This document shows positions 1-8,019 of a stretch of 64,000 bases of DNA, in pieces. Numbering within the stretch: position 1 is the stretch's first letter; each line of letters starts with the position of its first letter. The notes under the pieces were generated by a model. The model was given only the letters and a program-made list of their open reading frames with translations. It did not search any database and had not been told where the DNA came from. Source of the DNA: Paenibacillus aceti. Lineage in GTDB: Bacteria > Bacillota > Bacilli > Paenibacillales > Paenibacillaceae. The stretch is taken from assembly GCF_003614185.1 (NCBI RefSeq), contig NZ_KZ987724.1:540679-604678 (forward strand). The letters are read 5' to 3'. The translations under genes were made by a program, and so were the position numbers.

Positions 1-296
1 TGCTTCCTTCCCGGGCCGAGGCGTTCGGCTCGGTATTTGCTGAAGCTGCGCTCTGCAGTTTGGCATTGGTAGGCACGGATGTCGGAGGCATCGCCGAGCA
101 GATCGAGAATGGTTCCAACGGTCTGCTCGTCCCGCCGGAGGATGCGGTTGCACTGGCCGATGCCTTGGAGCAGGTCATTATCGACCCGGCCTTCCGTTAT
201 GAGTTGGCCCGTACCGGCTCTGATCATGCCAAGCAGCACTATTCCTTGAACCGGGTTGTCTATGAATTGAAGAAGCTATATTTGGAGTATCAATGA
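1..296 (+). CDS. Glycosyltransferase, C-terminal fragment (GT-B fold, GT4-like)
   Basis: Open from the window edge in the frame starting at base 3, so this is the 3' end of a gene beginning upstream. The visible ~97 residues begin LPSRAEAFGSVFAEAALC, matching the sugar-nucleotide binding segment of GT4/GT1 glycosyltransferases (the E-x7-E region: AEAFG...FAEA). Then come GTDVGGIAEQI and NGLLVPPEDAVALADAL, typical of the final Rossmann domain. The enzyme would transfer a sugar from a nucleotide donor to a glycan or lipid; the acceptor cannot be told from this fragment. The family assignment is secure, the specificity unknown. Confidence 0.85.
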   Translation, partial: LPSRAEAFGSVFAEAALCSLALVGTDVGGIAEQIENGSNGLLVPPEDAVALADALEQVIIDPAFRYELARTGSDHAKQHYSLNRVVYELKKLYLEYQ

Positions 297-318
297 GAGA
301 GTGCCTGGTATCTGTTAT

Positions 319-1362
319 CTATGGTTTCGCTCGCTTCGGTCTGTAGGTAGCCAGCATCGCTACCCAGAGCAGGCTGAATATGCCGAAGAGCGGGTATAAT
401 ATAGACAGTAATGTGCTGAAGCCGAATTGGCTGGTCGCATAGCACAAGCAGAGAATCGTCACGGAAATGAGACGAGGGGGTACATTAATCCGCTGTCTAA
501 GCTGCAGGGTGACCCCATAAATATCGGATACGAAGGTGCTGAATATTTCCATGAAGATCAGCAGGATATAGATAAGCTGGATTGCACTTCCCAATTGCTG
601 GGCGATATTGCCCATCGGAATCTCAAATTGGACGATGCCTGGCATATTCGCGGATAAGGCGAAATGACCCGCCATCAGCATAAAACCGACGCCGCAGCCG
701 CCGAGAACGCCTCCCCATATAATAGCTCGGCGGTTATTCGTGTGGCTGCCGATCGGGACGAGTACAGCTTGCGCCATCGACAGATTGAAGGCGGTGTACA
801 TCAGCGGGGATGCCCAGGCGGCGAACAGGCCTGTATCGGTATCGAGGGTCAGGAAGCGTGTGGCGCCTGGAGAACCGGCGGTATTAATAATGATGGCCAG
901 CGACAGGGTGATCATCATCGGCACGACGATGGAATTGAGCTTCATAATTCCGCTAATTCCTCTGCCGAGCAGCATATAGGTGCAGATCAGCGTGATCCAA
1001 AGGCCAATCTGGTAATTAATACCGAGATGCTCATTGAAGACGGAGCCGGCTCCAGCCAGCATAACGCTATTCACCCCGATCAGCACGAGCAGGGTGAACA
1101 AGCTTAGCGCTTGTCCGAATTTCTCGCCGAATAATTTACGGTTCAGGTCTTCATAGGAGACGGCTTTGATCTTGCTGGCCAGCAGCATCATCTTCGTACC
1201 GAGCCATATGAAGAGAAGGGTGGCCAATAGAATGGTCAGAATCCCCCATTTGCCAAAACGGGTAAAAAACTGCAGTATCTCTTGCCCGGTTGCAAAACCG
1301 GCGCCGACAACGGTCCCGATATAAGTGAATGCAATCTGCAAAACTTTGACGGCATTTTTCAT
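319..1362 (-). CDS. YkvI-family multi-pass membrane protein
   Basis: A 347-residue protein with about ten hydrophobic segments and an N-terminal GAGFATGQEILQFF motif. That motif is the glycine-broken first helix seen in YkvI/COG3949 proteins, distant relatives of amino-acid/cation symporters of the LeuT fold. It probably moves a small solute across the cytoplasmic membrane; the substrate is unknown. It is convergent with the glycosyltransferase and divergent from xpt. The start is an ATG, with the purine-rich GGGAGGAAAAC just upstream on the minus strand. Length matches family members I recall. Function beyond transporter-like is inference. Confidence 0.8.
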   Translation of the reverse strand: MKNAVKVLQIAFTYIGTVVGAGFATGQEILQFFTRFGKWGILTILLATLLFIWLGTKMMLLASKIKAVSYEDLNRKLFGEKFGQALSLFTLLVLIGVNSVMLAGAGSVFNEHLGINYQIGLWITLICTYMLLGRGISGIMKLNSIVVPMMITLSLAIIINTAGSPGATRFLTLDTDTGLFAAWASPLMYTAFNLSMAQAVLVPIGSHTNNRRAIIWGGVLGGCGVGFMLMAGHFALSANMPGIVQFEIPMGNIAQQLGSAIQLIYILLIFMEIFSTFVSDIYGVTLQLRQRINVPPRLISVTILCLCYATSQFGFSTLLSILYPLFGIFSLLWVAMLATYRPKRAKP

Positions 1363-1474
1363 GTTTTCCTCCCGGTAATTATGCTATATATAGTACAAGG
1401 TATGTTGTCTTCAAAGAGGACATGACTCAATCTGTAAAATGAAACTTATTTGCTGTAACTCGGGAGGAATTAGG

Positions 1475-2047
1475 ATGGATAAATTAAAACAACGAATCGT
1501 TGAGGATGGCATGGTGGTATCGGAGGAAGTATTGAAATTGGACAAGCTGCTTAACCATCAGGTTGATCCGCAGCTTATGATGGAGCTTGGCCAGGAATTT
1601 GCCCAGCGATTCCGTGATGAAGGGGTTACCCGCGTCGTTACGGTGGAATCCTCAGGGATCTCCATCGCGTTCGCTACCGCTTATGCTCTAGGTGTACCTC
1701 TGGTATTCGCGCGGCGCAAGAAGACGCTGCTGGAGGAAGCGGATATGCTTCAGGAACGGGTTCCATCCTTTACGAAGGGGATTGTGAGCGATATTCTGAT
1801 TTCCCGAGATCTGATTTCTGCGCAGGACCGGATTCTGTTCATCGATGATATTATTGCCCACGGCGATGCCGCCAAAGGTCTGATCAAAATTATCGAACGC
1901 TCCGGCGCCAAGCTGGTCGGTGCGGGGATTGTTGTCGAGAAATGTTTCCAGCCCGGGGCGCAAGCGCTTCGCGAGCAAGGAATCCGTTTGGAGACGTTGG
2001 TCAAGATCAAGTCTCTGGAGGACGACAAGGTTATTTTTGCTGAATAA
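1475..2047 (+). CDS. xpt: Xanthine phosphoribosyltransferase
   Basis: A 190-residue type I phosphoribosyltransferase that converts xanthine and PRPP to XMP in purine salvage. The PRPP-binding motif ILFIDDIIAHGDAAKGL is present (about residues 122-138), as is the N-terminal VTVESSGISIAFATAYAL segment. It is nearly the length of the Bacillus subtilis Xpt I recall (194 aa). The ATG at 1475 is chosen over an in-frame ATG at 1439 because CGGGAGG lies 7-8 bases before it. In B. subtilis xpt follows a guanine riboswitch; I looked for one in 1363-1474 and see none. No pbuX permease gene follows. Confidence 0.93.
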   Translation: MDKLKQRIVEDGMVVSEEVLKLDKLLNHQVDPQLMMELGQEFAQRFRDEGVTRVVTVESSGISIAFATAYALGVPLVFARRKKTLLEEADMLQERVPSFTKGIVSDILISRDLISAQDRILFIDDIIAHGDAAKGLIKIIERSGAKLVGAGIVVEKCFQPGAQALREQGIRLETLVKIKSLEDDKVIFAE

Positions 2048-2135
2048 AATTGGCTCTTCCCATTTTCTCCTGACTCCTTTGCAGGGCACTGTTTTTTCGC
2101 TATAATGAGGATTACTAGGGAGAGGAGGCTTAAAA

Positions 2136-2462
2136 ATGGGAAAAGATTCGGTAGTCCCTACAGAATTTTTTATTTCAAAACTATCCGAAGCCAAGACTGC
2201 TTTTGAACGGGCTCTCGATTGTAAGCATACAGAGTTTGATGACCTTTATCCCTATATGCTGGAACATCCCCAGTTCTTCTGGTACAAACGCTATGTGGCG
2301 TGGTCGAAGCTGCTGACGATTGTTGAACTTTGCGAAGAGCTTGATATGCCTTGGAAAGACGAATTCAGCTCGCAGCAGGTCGAGTATTTGGAGCAAAGGG
2401 TTATGTCCGCGAAGGTGCTCGATTTCTGGTTCGATGGAAGCAAGGAGCATGCTCAGCGTTAA
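2136..2462 (+). CDS. Conserved hypothetical protein, 108 aa
   Basis: Preceded by a strong GGGAGAGGAGG site at good spacing and followed by a terminator hairpin, so it is very likely expressed as a single gene. The protein is soluble and rich in aromatic residues (LYPYMLEHPQFFWYKRYVAWSKLL) with an acidic C-terminal helix. I recognise no catalytic motif and no named domain. It sits between xpt and another small unknown, giving no functional clue. I believe similar proteins occur in Paenibacillus, but this is from memory. Confidence 0.65.
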   Translation: MGKDSVVPTEFFISKLSEAKTAFERALDCKHTEFDDLYPYMLEHPQFFWYKRYVAWSKLLTIVELCEELDMPWKDEFSSQQVEYLEQRVMSAKVLDFWFDGSKEHAQR

Positions 2463-2542
2463 TAGGGATTCGGGCGGATCAGGGCGCCGTATGCCCCCGT
2501 TATTGGGGAGACAGACGGAACCTTAAGCTGAACGATATAGAG

Positions 2543-2570
2543 GACTCCGCCTGATGCGGGGTCTTTTTTT
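2543..2570 (+). terminator. Rho-independent terminator
   Basis: GACTCCGC (2543-2550) pairs with GCGGGGTC (2556-2563) with one wobble, a CTGAT loop and then a run of eight T. It closes the 108-aa gene. Confidence 0.85.
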
Positions 2571-2672
2571 GAGGGATGATGGATAAATATAGTCCCTTCT
2601 GATATAGAGTTAGTTGTTGTTTAGTCTGTATTGGGGCATATTGGAGGAAGAGGGGAGTGAATTGTAAAGACG

Positions 2673-2888
2673 ATGATTACGGACGAACAGTTAAATGAGT
2701 ATCGGTTATCCGGAGAAAAGGTGCGTGTGGTGCGCGATGCGCTCGCTGAGAACGACGTAAGGGGAATTGTGGTGGCCTGGGATGAGACCCATGTGCTGAT
2801 CCGTAGACCCAATCGCAATGTGGTTAAGCTGGATCGCAATTATTTGATCCAATCGGCGAAGGAGCCGCGCCCTTCATTTGAAGAATAG
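2673..2888 (+). CDS. Conserved small hypothetical protein, 71 aa
   Basis: A 71-residue protein (MITDEQLNEYRL... VVAWDETHVLIRRPNRNVVKLDRNYLIQ) with alternating beta-strand pattern and basic patches, resembling a small barrel of SH3 or Sm type; that fold guess is inference. GAAGAGGGGAG lies about 12 bases ahead of the start. It ends just before a strong hairpin. No known motif is recognised. Convincing as a gene because of its context and codon use. Confidence 0.6.
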   Translation: MITDEQLNEYRLSGEKVRVVRDALAENDVRGIVVAWDETHVLIRRPNRNVVKLDRNYLIQSAKEPRPSFEE

Positions 2889-2891
2889 ATG

Positions 2892-2950
2892 ATACAACTA
2901 TCCAGGGTGATTGTCGCTTGCGGCTCACATCCTCGGATAGTTGTATTTGT
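2892..2950 (+). terminator. Long-range hairpin terminator
   Basis: ATACAACTATCC (2892-2903) and GGATAGTTGTAT (2935-2946) are perfect 12-base inverted repeats followed by TTGTATC. It is likely the transcription stop for the 71-aa gene. The T-run is short, so RNA processing is an alternative. Confidence 0.55.
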
Positions 2951-2954
2951 ATCC

Positions 2955-3422
2955 GGGGCTGTCTCAAAAGTCGATCTTCCGACTTGAAAGACGCCTCTTT
3001 TGCGTGCCCAAAGATGTCAACATCCCCCTGTTCTGGCCAGATCACTCGGACACGGACATAAATGTCCGTTAGCGTTGATTCTGTGGCATCCCGCCCTTGT
3101 AACGGACAATAATGTCCATTACAAGGGAAGTTTTCGTGAAAATGGCATTTTGTGCTTCTAAGGGTAAAAAGTGTCCGTTAGAGGCGGATAGTTGTCGTTT
3201 TCAGGCTCTAACGGACATTTGTGACCGCTAGATCAGCGGAGAGTCCTGACCGTCCGTGTTTGTCTCTTGCGCCACGCAAGCTTAATAGATGGTACAAGGA
3301 TCGAAGCCGACGCGAATAAATACGGAGTTTGGGGATTGTGGCTTTGGCCCACAAAGAAGTTGGACAGAAAACATGACGTTTCTCCGCCCAACTTTTATTT
3401 TAGGGGCTTATTGGACAGCCCC
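2955..3422. mobile_element. Decayed IS1182-like element (internal deletion)
   Basis: The left end starts GGGGCTGTCTCAAAAG (2955-2970) and the right end is the inverted form (GGGGCTGTCCAATAAG on the minus strand, 3407-3422). This end type is common in IS1182-family elements. Inside, bases ~3285-3330 (+) encode LIDGTRIEADANKY, close to the DGT-K-IEANANKYTFVW segment of IS1182 transposases, and the reading frame breaks soon after. Only ~470 bp remain of an element normally near 1.6-1.9 kb, so it is non-autonomous. Its interior also holds TAACGGACA-type repeats. Confidence 0.7.
3049..3235. repeat. Cluster of CTAACGGACA / TGTCCGTTAG intergenic repeats
   Basis: Several copies of (T)AACGGACA and its complement TGTCCGTTA occur at ~3050-3072, 3098-3122, 3172-3182 and 3208-3222, some arranged as small palindromes with ATAAATG or ATAATG centres. 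A related TAACGGAAATGAGGGACGTTATT group lies at 23.9 kb. I recognise this as a repeat style of Paenibacillus intergenic DNA; its function is unknown to me. Confidence 0.6.
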
Positions 3423-3835
3423 CTGACCTCTGAGTTAGTACGTCTGCTGGGCTGCTGGCGTACTCGCTTAGGGGCATTTCCTGCCAGATAGGCCCGCATG
3501 CGGGAGTTGATCTCATGGCGCAAGCCGGACCATAGTATTCTCATCTCACCGCGATATCCGCGGCAAGTATAATCGGCCCAGATCCCGTTCTCATCCTGGC
3601 GGATTTGATAGAGCTTGATGTTCCGCTTGCGGAATTCGCTCTGTATCTCGGATAGCACGAGCGCGGCCCGCTGTTCTCCACCTTGAATCATCTCTACATA
3701 GATCTCAGGACTCTTCAATACCCCGCTCTGTTCCAGAATCCTTGCGTCCCGCTGAAATACATGACGCACGAACTTCAACAGCAGGGCGCTCTTGATCAGA
3801 GCCAGCTCCTCTTCAACCATACCGGGCACTGCCAT
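3395..3835 (-). CDS. Hypothetical protein, 146 aa, C-terminus supplied by IS end
   Basis: Starts MAVPGMVEEELALIKSALLLKFVRHVFQRD. It contains a mixed alpha/beta core (EIYVEMIQGGEQRAALVLSEIQSEFRKRNIKLYQIRQDENGIWADYTCRGYRGEMRILWSGLRHEI). No domain is recognised; the family appears to be a Paenibacillus-type unknown. Its last ~9 codons (GLSNKPLK and stop) lie within the terminal repeat of the adjacent IS1182 remnant. The native C-terminus was therefore probably replaced by the insertion. Upstream bases 3842-3850 give a GAGAAGAAGGTG ribosome binding site on the minus strand. Confidence 0.65.
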   Translation of the reverse strand: MAVPGMVEEELALIKSALLLKFVRHVFQRDARILEQSGVLKSPEIYVEMIQGGEQRAALVLSEIQSEFRKRNIKLYQIRQDENGIWADYTCRGYRGEMRILWSGLRHEINSRMRAYLAGNAPKRVRQQPSRRTNSEVRGLSNKPLK

Positions 3836-3952
3836 ATGAACACCTTCTTCTCGTATACGAACTTATGTTCTTATTATATCCAAAATATTTAGAAATAACA
3901 ATGGAATAAGCAGCATTGGGAATAGGGCTAGAATTTTTTTGTGAAAAAAGTA

Positions 3953-3981
3953 TTGACTCTTTGAAATGAGCGTAATATTAT
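3953..3981 (+). promoter_or_regulatory. Sigma-A promoter of first tRNA-Leu
   Basis: TTGACT (3953-3958), 17-base spacer and TATTAT (3976-3981). The same -35 and spacing occur before the other two copies of this tRNA. Confidence 0.75.
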
Positions 3982-4031
3982 ATATCTTGTCGCTGCAGAA
4001 CACCAAGTGATCTGCAATAGACATTACATAT

Positions 4032-4115
<84 letters not shown>

Positions 4116-4133
4116 TCACCCTAAGAATGAACA

Positions 4134-4173
4134 AGCTCTTGAATCGGTCCTTTTGACGGTTCAGGGGCTTTTT
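4134..4173 (+). terminator. Terminator after tRNA-Leu copy 1
   Basis: AGCTCTTGAA (4134-4143) pairs with TTCAGGGGCT (4160-4169), followed by a T-run. The same arms recur after copy 2. Confidence 0.8.
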
Positions 4174-4253
4174 GTTTGATTGGAATTTGCAATGTGTTGC
4201 TCATGACTTGCACCGACGAAACCTTGGTGCTGTAATCCAAATGGGCATAAATG

Positions 4254-4733
4254 TTAGCCGTTGTGGGGGTAGTGGAAAGAAGATACTCTTTTGGCCTTCA
4301 ATTGCTTCTCTGCCTGTTCAGAGGCACCCGTTCGGTCTTCGACAGGATATTTCTTACAATTTGTCCCCTGTTCTAGCTTCAGATCGATAAAATCCACGGC
4401 CTGCTGTAACAAATGAATCTGTTGCACCATATGTTCGCGGTGCCGCCTCATGTAGTCAACCAACTCGGAATAATTGGCGGAGCTCCAGTCGGCAGACACC
4501 TGCAAAAAAGGCTTCATTTTCTCTAGCGGCATCCCCGTCTTCTTCAGGAAACCAATTAGCTTGAGGGTCTCGATATCCTTCTCCCGGAAAACCCGGTGAC
4601 CGTTCTCTTTTTTTTCCACCCGCGGCAGCAATGAAATTTTTTCATAATATCGGATGGTATCCTCGGAAATGCCGGTTTGCTCGGCAGTTTGCTTAATACT
4701 GAATGCTGCGTTTTGATCCAAACCCATGCTCAT
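4254..4733 (-). CDS. MerR-family transcriptional regulator
   Basis: A 159-residue regulator. The N-terminal winged helix FSIKQTAEQTGISEDTIRYYEK (residues ~11-33) and the wing LLPRVEKKENGHRVF are diagnostic of MerR. A coiled-coil dimerisation helix follows (REHMVQQIHLLQQAVDFIDLKLEQG). It has no MerR-type metal-binding cysteine pair (single Cys at NCKKY), so an organic effector or redox signal is more likely than a metal. It is divergent from an SDR and MDR oxidoreductase pair, whose promoter has an elongated spacer filled by a palindrome: the usual MerR target. GGGGGAAT precedes the ATG at suitable spacing. Confidence 0.9.
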   Translation of the reverse strand: MSMGLDQNAAFSIKQTAEQTGISEDTIRYYEKISLLPRVEKKENGHRVFREKDIETLKLIGFLKKTGMPLEKMKPFLQVSADWSSANYSELVDYMRRHREHMVQQIHLLQQAVDFIDLKLEQGTNCKKYPVEDRTGASEQAEKQLKAKRVSSFHYPHNG

Positions 4734-4867
4734 AATGATATTCCCCCTTCGTTTTGTTGGGCTGGAGTCCCTATTGTCCTGAACAGTTCATTTAACGCTA
4801 TTTTACAACATGGAGTCAACTTCAGGTCAAGCAACTTGAGAGGTTTTAAAAAAATGAATTGGTCCTC

Positions 4868-4898
4868 TTGACTTGGAGTCGACTCCAATATTTAAACT
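4868..4898 (+). promoter_or_regulatory. MerR-type promoter with operator in a 19-bp spacer
   Basis: TTGACT (4868-4873) and TAAACT (4893-4898) are 19 bases apart. The spacer contains a perfect 16-base palindrome TTGGAGTCGACTCCAA (4873-4888). Overlong spacers holding a dyad are the signature of MerR-activated promoters. It drives the SDR gene at 4953 and probably the MDR gene. Confidence 0.8.
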
Positions 4899-4952
4899 GT
4901 TTCCTAACGGCAGGAAAATCATTCTGCCCACTCTATACGAGGAGGGGATAAC

Positions 4953-5828
4953 ATGCAAAGAAGTAAAAGTGAACACGTTGCACTGATTACGGGAGCAAAC
5001 TCGGGAATCGGGTTGGAGTTGACTAGAAAACTGCTTGCTGAAGGCTGGCAGGTCATTGCTCTAAACCGCTCTAAGGTGCCGACCGAGGATATGGAACTGC
5101 AAAAAGCCATTAGCTCCGAACAATTAAGGATTTATAAGGTTGCCGATCTTACCGATTATGATAGTTTGCGGCTTGCGCTGCAGAAACTTCATAATAAGGA
5201 GCCGTATATCGACGTCATCTTCAATAATGCCGGCCAGAGCTTTCCTGAGCTTACCTATTCCAGGCAAGGCCGGGAAACCCACTATGAGCTGATAACCGTC
5301 GTACCTTACATCATTTTGATGGAGCTCAAAGACTTACTGCTGAAGGGGCGCCTCAAGACCGTCATCAATACCTCGTCATCCGCGTTAAACATGAGAAAAT
5401 CTTTTACTCTAGAGCAACTTGAGCACCCGCAAAAGTTCCGCAAAGTAGTTGGACCTTACGCTGCTTCCAAGCTGGCGCTTTCGCTATGGACGGAGGCCAT
5501 AGCTCCTTCCCTTGCTAATGAGGGAATTCTTATCCGCAGCGTTGATCCGGGAGTCAACAATACGGTGCGTAAAAACCAAAAATCCGGTCTGCCCATTTGG
5601 ATGAAGCCATTTATGCGCTTCGCCTCGCCCCCAACGCATGGGGCTGGTTTGCTCTTTGAAAGCGCCGTAGGGAAACATCAGAGCAAGACAGGCGTATTTC
5701 TTATCAAAGGAAAGATTCAATCGCTCCCCTTCAGAGAGTCCGCTCCGCAGCTGCTTAAACGTCTGGAAGAGATTTATCGCCAGCAATTTAAACAAGAGGC
5801 CGGAATTGAAGCCGACGCCAGAGTGTAA
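4953..5828 (+). CDS. SDR-family NAD(P)-dependent oxidoreductase
   Basis: A 291-residue short-chain dehydrogenase/reductase. Cofactor motif TGANSGIG (residues 13-20), structural NNAG, catalytic serine region NTSSSA and catalytic YAASK are all present, so the enzyme should be active in reducing a carbonyl or oxidising an alcohol. The substrate is unknown; the overall shape resembles WW-domain oxidoreductase/retinol-dehydrogenase-like SDRs. GAGGAGGGG lies ~8 bases before the ATG. It follows the MerR-type promoter and precedes an MDR reductase, suggesting an aldehyde or quinone stress response controlled by the divergent MerR protein. Confidence 0.9.
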   Translation: MQRSKSEHVALITGANSGIGLELTRKLLAEGWQVIALNRSKVPTEDMELQKAISSEQLRIYKVADLTDYDSLRLALQKLHNKEPYIDVIFNNAGQSFPELTYSRQGRETHYELITVVPYIILMELKDLLLKGRLKTVINTSSSALNMRKSFTLEQLEHPQKFRKVVGPYAASKLALSLWTEAIAPSLANEGILIRSVDPGVNNTVRKNQKSGLPIWMKPFMRFASPPTHGAGLLFESAVGKHQSKTGVFLIKGKIQSLPFRESAPQLLKRLEEIYRQQFKQEAGIEADARV

Positions 5829-5922
5829 GCACATATGCCCAATGGAAGCACGCTTTGCTAGAAACATTGTTTGAATTTATGTAAAAAACATTATTTTCCA
5901 AATAAAAATGGAGGTTATCGAA

Positions 5923-6915
5923 ATGGAGAATTTAGATACGTCGAGCAAAGAGGTGAACAATCAGGCAACCAACCGTGCTACTATGCGGACGATCCGCTTC
6001 CACGACTATGGCGAACCGGCCGAAGTCCTGCGCATGGAACAGGTCGCGATCCCTGACGCAGGTCCAGGACACATTCGCGTGACGGTGCGAGCTTGCGGGC
6101 TGAATCCTGTCGACAGGGCCTTGTGCAGAGGGCTGTTTCCCGGTAATCTGCCCCGCGGTATCGGGCTGGAACTGTCCGGGATTGTGGACGCGGTCGGTGA
6201 GGACGTCACCGATGTTGCCATCGGTGACGCCGTCCTGGGTACCGCCGACTTCGTGGGCGTCCGGAGCGCCGGCGCGTCGGACCGAGCGATCATGGACCAT
6301 TGGGTCCGCATGCCTACAGGACTCGACTTCGTGCAGGCTGCGGCGCTGCCAATGGCGGTCACAATAGCATACAACCACCTTGAATCGCTTGGGGTGAAGT
6401 CGGGCCACACCCTGCTTGTACACGGAGCCGGCACAATGATGGGCTTCGCTGCCGTCCAGATCGCCCTCATGCACGGCGCCCGCGTGATCGCTACCGCCGG
6501 AAACACTTACGCCGACCGGCTCCGTTCGATGGGAGCGGCAGTAACTTCGTACGGTAACGGAATGGTCGAGCGGGTAACCGAGCTCGCCAGACAGCAGGTG
6601 GATCTGGTTCTGGACACTGCACCAGTCAGTGGCATAATACCCGATCTTATCCGGATCGCCGGTGGTGATCCCCGTCGTGTTCTAACCATCAGCGACTTTG
6701 CCGCTGCCGCCGAACTCGGCGTCCGCGCCAGCACCGAAGAAGACCAGACCTTTCGCTATGACGTTCTCAGCGAGTTCTCCCAGTACGCCGCAGATGGCAA
6801 GTTCACCGTTCCGGTCGCCCAGACTTTCGCCCTCAAGGACTGGCGTAGAGCACTCGACATCAGCCAGAGCGGCCACGCCCGTGGCAAACTGATCCTCCTG
6901 CCTGCCGACGACTGA
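5923..6915 (+). CDS. Zinc-independent MDR oxidoreductase (quinone reductase-like)
   Basis: A 330-residue medium-chain dehydrogenase/reductase. It has an N-terminal GroES-like domain (VRACGLNPVDRALCRG, GLELSGIVDAVGEDV) and a Rossmann NADP site VHGAGTMMGFAAVQIA. The catalytic zinc ligands of alcohol dehydrogenases are absent, as in NADPH:quinone oxidoreductases. The start at 5923 is chosen because TGGAGG sits 8 bases ahead; the ATG at 5908 overlaps that site. Base composition is much more GC-rich than its neighbours, with many GCC/GTC/CGC codons, which suggests transfer from a high-GC donor. It lies 94 bases after the SDR gene and is probably co-transcribed. Confidence 0.85.
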   Translation: MENLDTSSKEVNNQATNRATMRTIRFHDYGEPAEVLRMEQVAIPDAGPGHIRVTVRACGLNPVDRALCRGLFPGNLPRGIGLELSGIVDAVGEDVTDVAIGDAVLGTADFVGVRSAGASDRAIMDHWVRMPTGLDFVQAAALPMAVTIAYNHLESLGVKSGHTLLVHGAGTMMGFAAVQIALMHGARVIATAGNTYADRLRSMGAAVTSYGNGMVERVTELARQQVDLVLDTAPVSGIIPDLIRIAGGDPRRVLTISDFAAAAELGVRASTEEDQTFRYDVLSEFSQYAADGKFTVPVAQTFALKDWRRALDISQSGHARGKLILLPADD

Positions 6916-7044
6916 TGTATTTTCTTGTCCTGCGCTCGTGTTAGCCCCATTTCCAAGATACGCATCTTATGCCATAATAAGGGCAATTGTTTAGGGCGAA
7001 GTACGAGAGAAAGCTCTAGACGGGAAACGGAATGCGATCCGAAT

Positions 7045-7077
7045 TGCGGCTTTATTTGCCCTTCGGGGCTTTTTTTT
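7045..7077 (+). terminator. UUCG-tetraloop terminator after MDR gene
   Basis: GCCC-TTCG-GGGC (7058-7069) followed by eight T. It is short but has the classic stable tetraloop. It closes the SDR/MDR operon; the rest of 6916-7044 shows no gene. Confidence 0.65.
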
Positions 7078-7125
7078 GCGTGAGACCCTCAGTTGGAGGA
7101 GAGGGAGTGAACGGTCGGTGCGCTC

Positions 7126-7206
7126 AAAAAACGAAACGGTGGAGGAACTGCTTTACGACAGAATGCCGATTTATCCCGGCGTCAAAGAGTTAGCAGCGAC
7201 ATCTTG
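7126..7206 (+). pseudogene. Possible HAD-hydrolase fragment
   Basis: Bases ~7140-7206 read EELLYDRMPIYPGVKELAATSW. This resembles the cap-to-core stretch of YhcW/beta-phosphoglucomutase-like HAD phosphatases (...PxxPGVxELLxxL...), then it stops. There is no start, no DxDxT motif and no continuation. If real it is a relic; the match is short and from memory. Confidence 0.3.
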
Positions 7207-7317
7207 GAAAAAGCCTCGCCATAGTGCGTGACGCAAGGAGGCGATAAATAAGTTATATTAAGGACATGGAGAAACGGAACCGATATACCGAACGCACAGG
7301 AAAGGAGCATTCCAGTT

Positions 7318-8019
7318 ATGTCAGAAAAAATACTTATTGTGGATGACGAACAGGAAATTGCGGACTTAGTTGAATTATATTTAAAAAATGAAGGATATAC
7401 GGTTTATAAATTTTATTCAGCAAAGGACACTCTTACCTGTATTGATACAGTTGAACTTGACCTTGCAATATTAGACGTTATGCTGCCAGATATGAATGGG
7501 TTTCAGCTATGTCAGAAAATTCGAGAAAGATATACTTACCCCATCATTATGCTTACAGCAAAAGATGAAGAAATTGATAAAATCACAGGTTTGACATTAG
7601 GTGCAGATGATTACATTACAAAGCCATTTCGTCCTCTTGAAATGGTAGCGAGGGTAAAGGCACAATTACGAAGATATAAAAAATATAATCCGTCACATTC
7701 TGCGGATCATGAAGAACCCGTAATTGTACATTCGGGTTTACTAATGGATATTAAAAATCACGAGTGTCTCTTGGACGAAAGGCCACTGACCCTTACTCCT
7801 ACCGAGTTTTCTATACTCCGTATCCTGTTAGAGAATAAAGGTAGTGTTGTGAGTGCAGAAGAATTATTTCGTAAAATTTGGAAGGACGAGTATTACAGTA
7901 AGAGTAACAATACGATTACCGTTCATATTCGTCATTTAAGGGAGAAAATGAATGATACGTTAGAAAATCCAAAGTACATCAAAACTATATGGGGGGTAGG
8001 ATATAAAATTGAAGGGTAA
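7318..8019 (+). CDS. VanR-like OmpR-family response regulator
   Basis: A 233-residue regulator very similar in wording to enterococcal VanR (KILIVDDEQEIADLVELYLKNEGYTV, GADDYITKPFRPLEMVARVKAQLRRYKK, NTITVHIRHLREKMNDT, YIKTIWGVGYKIE). The phosphoacceptor is Asp53, with acidic pocket Asp9/Asp10 and Lys102. The C-terminal winged helix is intact. GGAAAGGAG lies ~8 bases ahead of the ATG. It overlaps the kinase gene by 11 bases. In enterococci VanR~P activates vanHAX; no vanHAX occurs here, so the target is probably the VanZ-like gene downstream and distant genes. Markedly AT-richer than the flanking genes. Confidence 0.92.
   Translation: MSEKILIVDDEQEIADLVELYLKNEGYTVYKFYSAKDTLTCIDTVELDLAILDVMLPDMNGFQLCQKIRERYTYPIIMLTAKDEEIDKITGLTLGADDYITKPFRPLEMVARVKAQLRRYKKYNPSHSADHEEPVIVHSGLLMDIKNHECLLDERPLTLTPTEFSILRILLENKGSVVSAEELFRKIWKDEYYSKSNNTITVHIRHLREKMNDTLENPKYIKTIWGVGYKIEG

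Noticed and set aside
427-1107. Plus-strand open frames across 427-1107
   Set aside because: They lie antisense to the YkvI-type gene, have skewed composition and no ribosome binding sites; they are shadows.
1363-1474. Purine riboswitch before xpt
   Set aside because: No conserved guanine-riboswitch core or terminator/antiterminator arms are visible, and the gap is only ~110 bases.
5932-6506. Long minus-strand frames opposite the MDR gene
   Set aside because: High GC content creates long antisense frames; only the plus strand shows family motifs.
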